The notes under the pieces are model-generated. The model was not told where the DNA came from. It did no database searches and saw only the letters and a program-made list of their open reading frames with translations. A stretch of 9,162 bases of DNA from RGDT01 sp964630925 (GTDB lineage: Bacteria; Planctomycetota; Planctomycetia; Gemmatales; Gemmataceae). Location of the stretch: assembly GCA_964630925.1 (NCBI GenBank), contig CAZVZK010000259.1:1-9162 (forward strand), read 5' to 3'. The position numbers and the translations under genes are program-made. Positions 7,137 to 9,162 of the stretch are shown here, piece by piece (the first letter of the stretch is position 1; every line of letters starts with the position of its first letter).

Positions 7137-8257
7137 GCACGCTTGCCGAGACGGTGATGCAGTTCGGCTCCGGCCGCTTCCTGCGCGCGTTCGCCGACCT
7201 GTTCATCCACCAGGCGAACGTGGCCGGCCAGGGGGTGGGCCGCGTCGTCATCGTGCAGTCCACGGGCGACGGGCGGGCCGACGGCCTGAACCGCCAGGGC
7301 GGGCGGTACCAGGTCGTGGTCCGCGGGATCGAGGCGGGCCGGGTCGTGGACCGCGTGGAGGCGTGCGAGAGCGTCAGCCGGGCGGTCGCCGCCAATTCAC
7401 AGTGGGGAGAGGTGCTGACGCTGGCGCGCTCGCCCGATCTACGCGTCATCCTGTCCAACACGACGGAGAAGGGGTACGACCTCGACCCCGGCGACACCGC
7501 GACATCAACGCCGCCGAGGTCGTTCCCGGCCAAGCTGGCGCTCGTGCTGCACGAGAGGTGGAGGGCGAAGCTGCCGGCGCCGGTGATCGTGCCGTGCGAG
7601 CTGCGTGAGCGGCAGGCGGACGTGCTCAAGGGGTTGGTCGTCGGGCTGGCGAAGGGGTGGGGGCTGCCGGCGGACTTCGTCGGCTACGTCGAGGCGGCGG
7701 CGTGGCTGAACACTCTGGTGGACCGCATCGTGACAGGGACGCCGGAGGGGCACCCGCTGTTGGCGACGGATCCGATGTTGACGGCGTGCGAGCCGTACGC
7801 GCTGTTCGCCATCGAGAAGAGGGCGGGGGTCGAGCCGTTCCTCACGCACCCGGCGGTGGTGTGGACGCCGGACGTGATGCCGTACTTCCTGCGCAAGGTG
7901 CGGCTCCTGAACGGCGGGCACACGGCGCTGCTGATCAAGGCGTGGCCGAGGGGGCACCGCATCGTCCGCGACGCGGTGAACGACGCGGAGCTGGGGCCGT
8001 GGCTGGAGGGGATGCTGTCGGAAGAAGTGGTGCCGGTGCTGGAGGGGCGTGTGGAGGGGCCGGCGGCGTTCACACGCGAGGTGCTGGACCGCTTCCGCAA
8101 CCCGTTCATCGACCACAAACTCGCGGACATCGCGGTGCATCACGAGGCGAAGGTGCAGGTGCGCCTGGTGCCGAGCCGGGACGAGTTCGTGGCGAAGTTC
8201 GGGCGTCGCCCGGCGCGGCTCGACGAGGTGCTGGCGATGCCGGCGCCGGCGGTGTGA
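7133..8257 (+). CDS. uxaB: Mannitol dehydrogenase family oxidoreductase, tagaturonate reductase-like
   Basis: A 374-residue NAD-dependent polyol/uronate dehydrogenase family protein. In E. coli UxaB reduces tagaturonate to altronate (or the reverse) in galacturonate catabolism. The N-terminal QFGSGRFLRAF (residues 10-20) is the nucleotide-binding start of the family. Later landmarks are SNTTEKGYDLDPGD, VPCELRERQADVL and LNTLVDRIVTG, all UxaB-like. The catalytic triad pattern of the mannitol dehydrogenase family, K-x4-N-x2-H, is intact: Lys255, Asn260 and His263 in LRKVRLLNGGHTALL. The protein is about 100 residues shorter than E. coli UxaB (483 aa), so the assignment is to the family, and the exact sugar acid is inferred. 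GTG at 7133 overlaps the previous stop (GTGA) and follows a purine-rich stretch (GAGGAGGGGGAGGGGGAA, 7115-7132) that can act as its ribosome binding site. It is the last gene of the coupled three-gene unit. No other uronate-pathway genes are in the window. Confidence 0.85.
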   Translation: MSTLAETVMQFGSGRFLRAFADLFIHQANVAGQGVGRVVIVQSTGDGRADGLNRQGGRYQVVVRGIEAGRVVDRVEACESVSRAVAANSQWGEVLTLARSPDLRVILSNTTEKGYDLDPGDTATSTPPRSFPAKLALVLHERWRAKLPAPVIVPCELRERQADVLKGLVVGLAKGWGLPADFVGYVEAAAWLNTLVDRIVTGTPEGHPLLATDPMLTACEPYALFAIEKRAGVEPFLTHPAVVWTPDVMPYFLRKVRLLNGGHTALLIKAWPRGHRIVRDAVNDAELGPWLEGMLSEEVVPVLEGRVEGPAAFTREVLDRFRNPFIDHKLADIAVHHEAKVQVRLVPSRDEFVAKFGRRPARLDEVLAMPAPAV

Positions 8258-8271
8258 CGCTCATCTGCTGC

Positions 8272-8308
8272 GACAAGCGTACTTGTCATTTTGCCAAGCA
8301 TGCTTGAC
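8272..8308. promoter_or_regulatory. Tandem palindromic operator, probably for the XRE regulator
   Basis: Two 16-bp imperfect repeats, each itself a palindrome, sit just upstream of the XRE gene: 8272-8287 (GACAAGCGTACTTGTC) and 8293-8308 (GCCAAGCATGCTTGAC). They agree at 12 of 16 positions, giving the consensus GMCAAGCRTRCTTGWC. The core of the second, CAAGCATGCTTG (8295-8306), is a perfect palindrome. Their centres are 21 bp apart, two helical turns, so two repressor dimers would bind the same face. The second copy overlaps the -35 box (8304-8309), the classic layout for autorepression. That the XRE protein binds here is inferred. Confidence 0.75.
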
Positions 8309-8332
8309 ACGACGCCCTCGCCTCCCTACGCT
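8304..8332 (+). promoter_or_regulatory. Sigma70-type promoter of the XRE/membrane-protein operon
   Basis: A perfect -35 box TTGACA (8304-8309), a 17-bp spacer and TACGCT (8327-8332, TAnnnT pattern) as -10. Transcription would begin near 8339, leaving a leader of roughly 18 bases before the ATG at 8357. The -35 box lies inside the right arm of the second operator palindrome. Confidence 0.75.
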
Positions 8333-8356
8333 GTAAGGGAGGGGGGCACGGGGCGG

Positions 8357-8575
8357 ATGAGCGAGCAGCGGCTGGGGAATCGTCTGAAGGTGGCGCGGGC
8401 CGAGCGCGGCCTGTCGCAGGAGGAGCTGGCGGCGCTTGCCGGGGTGACGCGGCAGACCATCAGCTCCATCGAGACGGGGCAGTACGTGCCCTCGACGCTG
8501 CTCGCGCTGCGCCTCGCCGGGGTGTTCGGCAAGTCCGTGGAGGATCTGTTCTTTCTTCAGGAGGGCCAGACATGA
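8357..8575 (+). CDS. XRE family helix-turn-helix transcriptional regulator
   Basis: A 72-residue single-domain DNA-binding protein of the Cro/C1 (XRE) type, close in size and layout to the short YgzD-like regulators. The five-helix domain fills residues 5-66: GNRLKVARAERGLSQEELA opens it, SQEELAALAGV (20-30) and TRQTISSIETG (31-41) form the helix-turn-helix, and FGKSVEDLFF (57-66) is the family's closing motif. No sensor or oligomerisation extension is present. The ATG at 8357 is chosen because the promoter at 8304-8332 leaves no room for in-frame starts further upstream (a TTG at 8291, an ATG at 8300), and the sequence before residue 1 is unlike the family. GGGAGGGGGG (8337-8346) or GGGGCGG (8350-8356) could bind ribosomes; neither is ideally spaced. 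It overlaps the membrane-protein gene by 4 nt (ATGA), so they are expressed together. It probably represses its own promoter through the paired palindromes. Confidence 0.93.
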   Translation: MSEQRLGNRLKVARAERGLSQEELAALAGVTRQTISSIETGQYVPSTLLALRLAGVFGKSVEDLFFLQEGQT

Positions 8576-8871
8576 GTGCCGACGTGGTGGAGCGGGACGA
8601 GCGGGCCATCGCCGTCGAGAACGCGAGTTACCGCTGGGGGTATCTGGTGCTCTCGTTCGGGCTGCTGGTGTCGGTAATGGCCAGGAGTTACCTGTTCGAG
8701 GACCCCTCATGGGACCTCATGGGGCTCGTCGTGGCGGGGGGCCTGGTCTGCGCCGCGTACCAGTGGTGGCACCAGACCCTGGGCCGCCGCGCGGCCTACG
8801 CCGGGCTGATTGTCACCCTCCTCGCGGCGGCCATCGCGGCGGCGGTGGCCCTGCTCCGCGCCGGGCGGTGA
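8572..8871 (+). CDS. Three-helix membrane protein partnered with the XRE regulator
   Basis: A 99-residue integral membrane protein of unknown function. The charged N-terminus ends in ERDERAIAVENASYRWGY (residues 7-24), a motif I associate from memory with small membrane proteins encoded beside short XRE regulators. Three predicted membrane segments follow: about 22-41, 47-66 and 74-95, with short loops and a basic end (LLRAGR). AGGAGG at 8559-8564, seven bases before the ATG, is a strong ribosome binding site, and the start overlaps the regulator's stop. A two-gene regulator plus membrane protein layout suggests a functional pair, for example a membrane sensor or sequestration partner, a transporter-like function, or a toxin-like protein held in check; the sequence does not choose between these. 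Confidence 0.85.
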   Translation: MSADVVERDERAIAVENASYRWGYLVLSFGLLVSVMARSYLFEDPSWDLMGLVVAGGLVCAAYQWWHQTLGRRAAYAGLIVTLLAAAIAAAVALLRAGR

Positions 8872-8880
8872 CCGGCCCCG

Positions 8881-9162
8881 TCAGTCGATGATGTGCGTCC
8901 CCGGGAGGTGCCGCTTGAGCGCCTTCATCCCGTCGGGGGTGGCCTTCGTACCCTTGAGCATGAGGTAGCGGATGTTGCCGCTCCCCTTCAGCTCCATGAC
9001 GCCGGCGTCGGTGACGGCGGTGCGGTTCAGCTCGAGCTGCGAGACGGCCTTGAGGGCCTTCAGCTCCTTCAGGGCGGCGTCGGTGATCGGGGTGCCGGAC
9101 AGGTTGAGTGAGAGGTTGTGAATGAAACGGGCGTTGATAGGAATAGGGAGGATACGGCCGAG
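8881..9162 (-). CDS. Leucine-rich-repeat protein, 3' part only (5' end outside window)
   Basis: The minus-strand frame is open from the window's right edge to a TGA at 8883-8881, giving 93 C-terminal residues. They form leucine-rich repeats of 24-residue period: LSLNLSGTPITDAALKELKA, then SQLELNRTAVTDAGVMELKG, then RYLMLKGTKATPDGMKALKR, ending HLPGTHIID. The 'L-x-L-x-x-T-x-(V/I)-T-D-A-G/A' signature is typical of planctomycete LRR proteins of the ribonuclease-inhibitor-like class, usually thought to mediate protein binding; the partner is unknown. The stretch entering from the window edge (ILPIPINARFIHN) is less repeat-like and somewhat richer in A/T. The gene is convergent with the membrane-protein gene, with nine bases between stops. 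Any signal peptide or extra domain would lie outside the window. Confidence 0.85.
   Translation of the reverse strand, partial: LGRILPIPINARFIHNLSLNLSGTPITDAALKELKALKAVSQLELNRTAVTDAGVMELKGSGNIRYLMLKGTKATPDGMKALKRHLPGTHIID

Noticed and set aside
8291..8356. Upstream TTG or ATG starts for the XRE regulator
   Set aside because: They lie inside the operator and promoter; a transcript from 8304-8332 would begin after them.
8893..9111. Plus-strand 72-codon frame at the right end
   Set aside because: It is the antisense shadow of the leucine-rich-repeat gene, whose minus-strand translation shows clear 24-residue repeats.

Overview
The window comes from a high-GC bacterial chromosome, most likely a planctomycete of the Gemmataceae type. 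This is inferred from the gene families present, not from a marker gene. The families are a Tat-exported DUF1501 protein, a short N-terminal domain resembling the planctomycete 'repeat-companion' domain (TIGR02996) fused to a formylglycine-generating-enzyme-like (SUMF1/FGE) domain, a 24-residue leucine-rich-repeat protein of the 'TxVTDAGLKEL' kind, and a very large multi-PAS hybrid histidine kinase. Most codons end in G or C.

Layout. Positions 1-345 hold no convincing gene, but contain a GC-rich hairpin with a triple GCAAT repeat in its loop and a weak promoter candidate. Positions 346-4122 (+) encode a 1258-residue soluble hybrid histidine kinase: seven PAS domains, HisKA, HATPase and a C-terminal receiver. 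Positions 4378-4572 (+) encode a 64-residue conserved-looking hypothetical protein with a good ribosome binding site, followed by a 10-bp GC hairpin at 4594-4618. From 4623 leftward-reading codon bias suggests a minus-strand gene remnant or small ORF.

Positions 4795-8257 (+) form a tight three-gene unit whose members overlap by 4 nt (GTGA) at both junctions: a DUF1501 protein, a TIGR02996/FGE-like protein, and a mannitol-dehydrogenase-family oxidoreductase resembling tagaturonate reductase (UxaB). The coupling implies co-expression, but a shared pathway is only a hypothesis. The sulfatase-like reading of the first two genes is weakened because the DUF1501 protein has no CxPxR motif and the FGE-like protein keeps only one cysteine in the catalytic region.

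Positions 8272-8871 (+) form a compact regulatory module: two near-identical 16-bp palindromes spaced 21 bp apart, a consensus-like promoter (TTGACA-17-TACGCT) whose -35 box lies in the second palindrome, a 72-residue XRE-type repressor, and a 99-residue three-helix membrane protein overlapping it by 4 nt (ATGA). This is the best-supported regulatory architecture in the window and looks autoregulated. The window ends in the 3' part of a minus-strand leucine-rich-repeat gene (8881 to beyond 9162), convergent with the membrane-protein gene and 9 nt from it.

I did not see tRNA or rRNA genes, CRISPR arrays, transposases or attachment sites.
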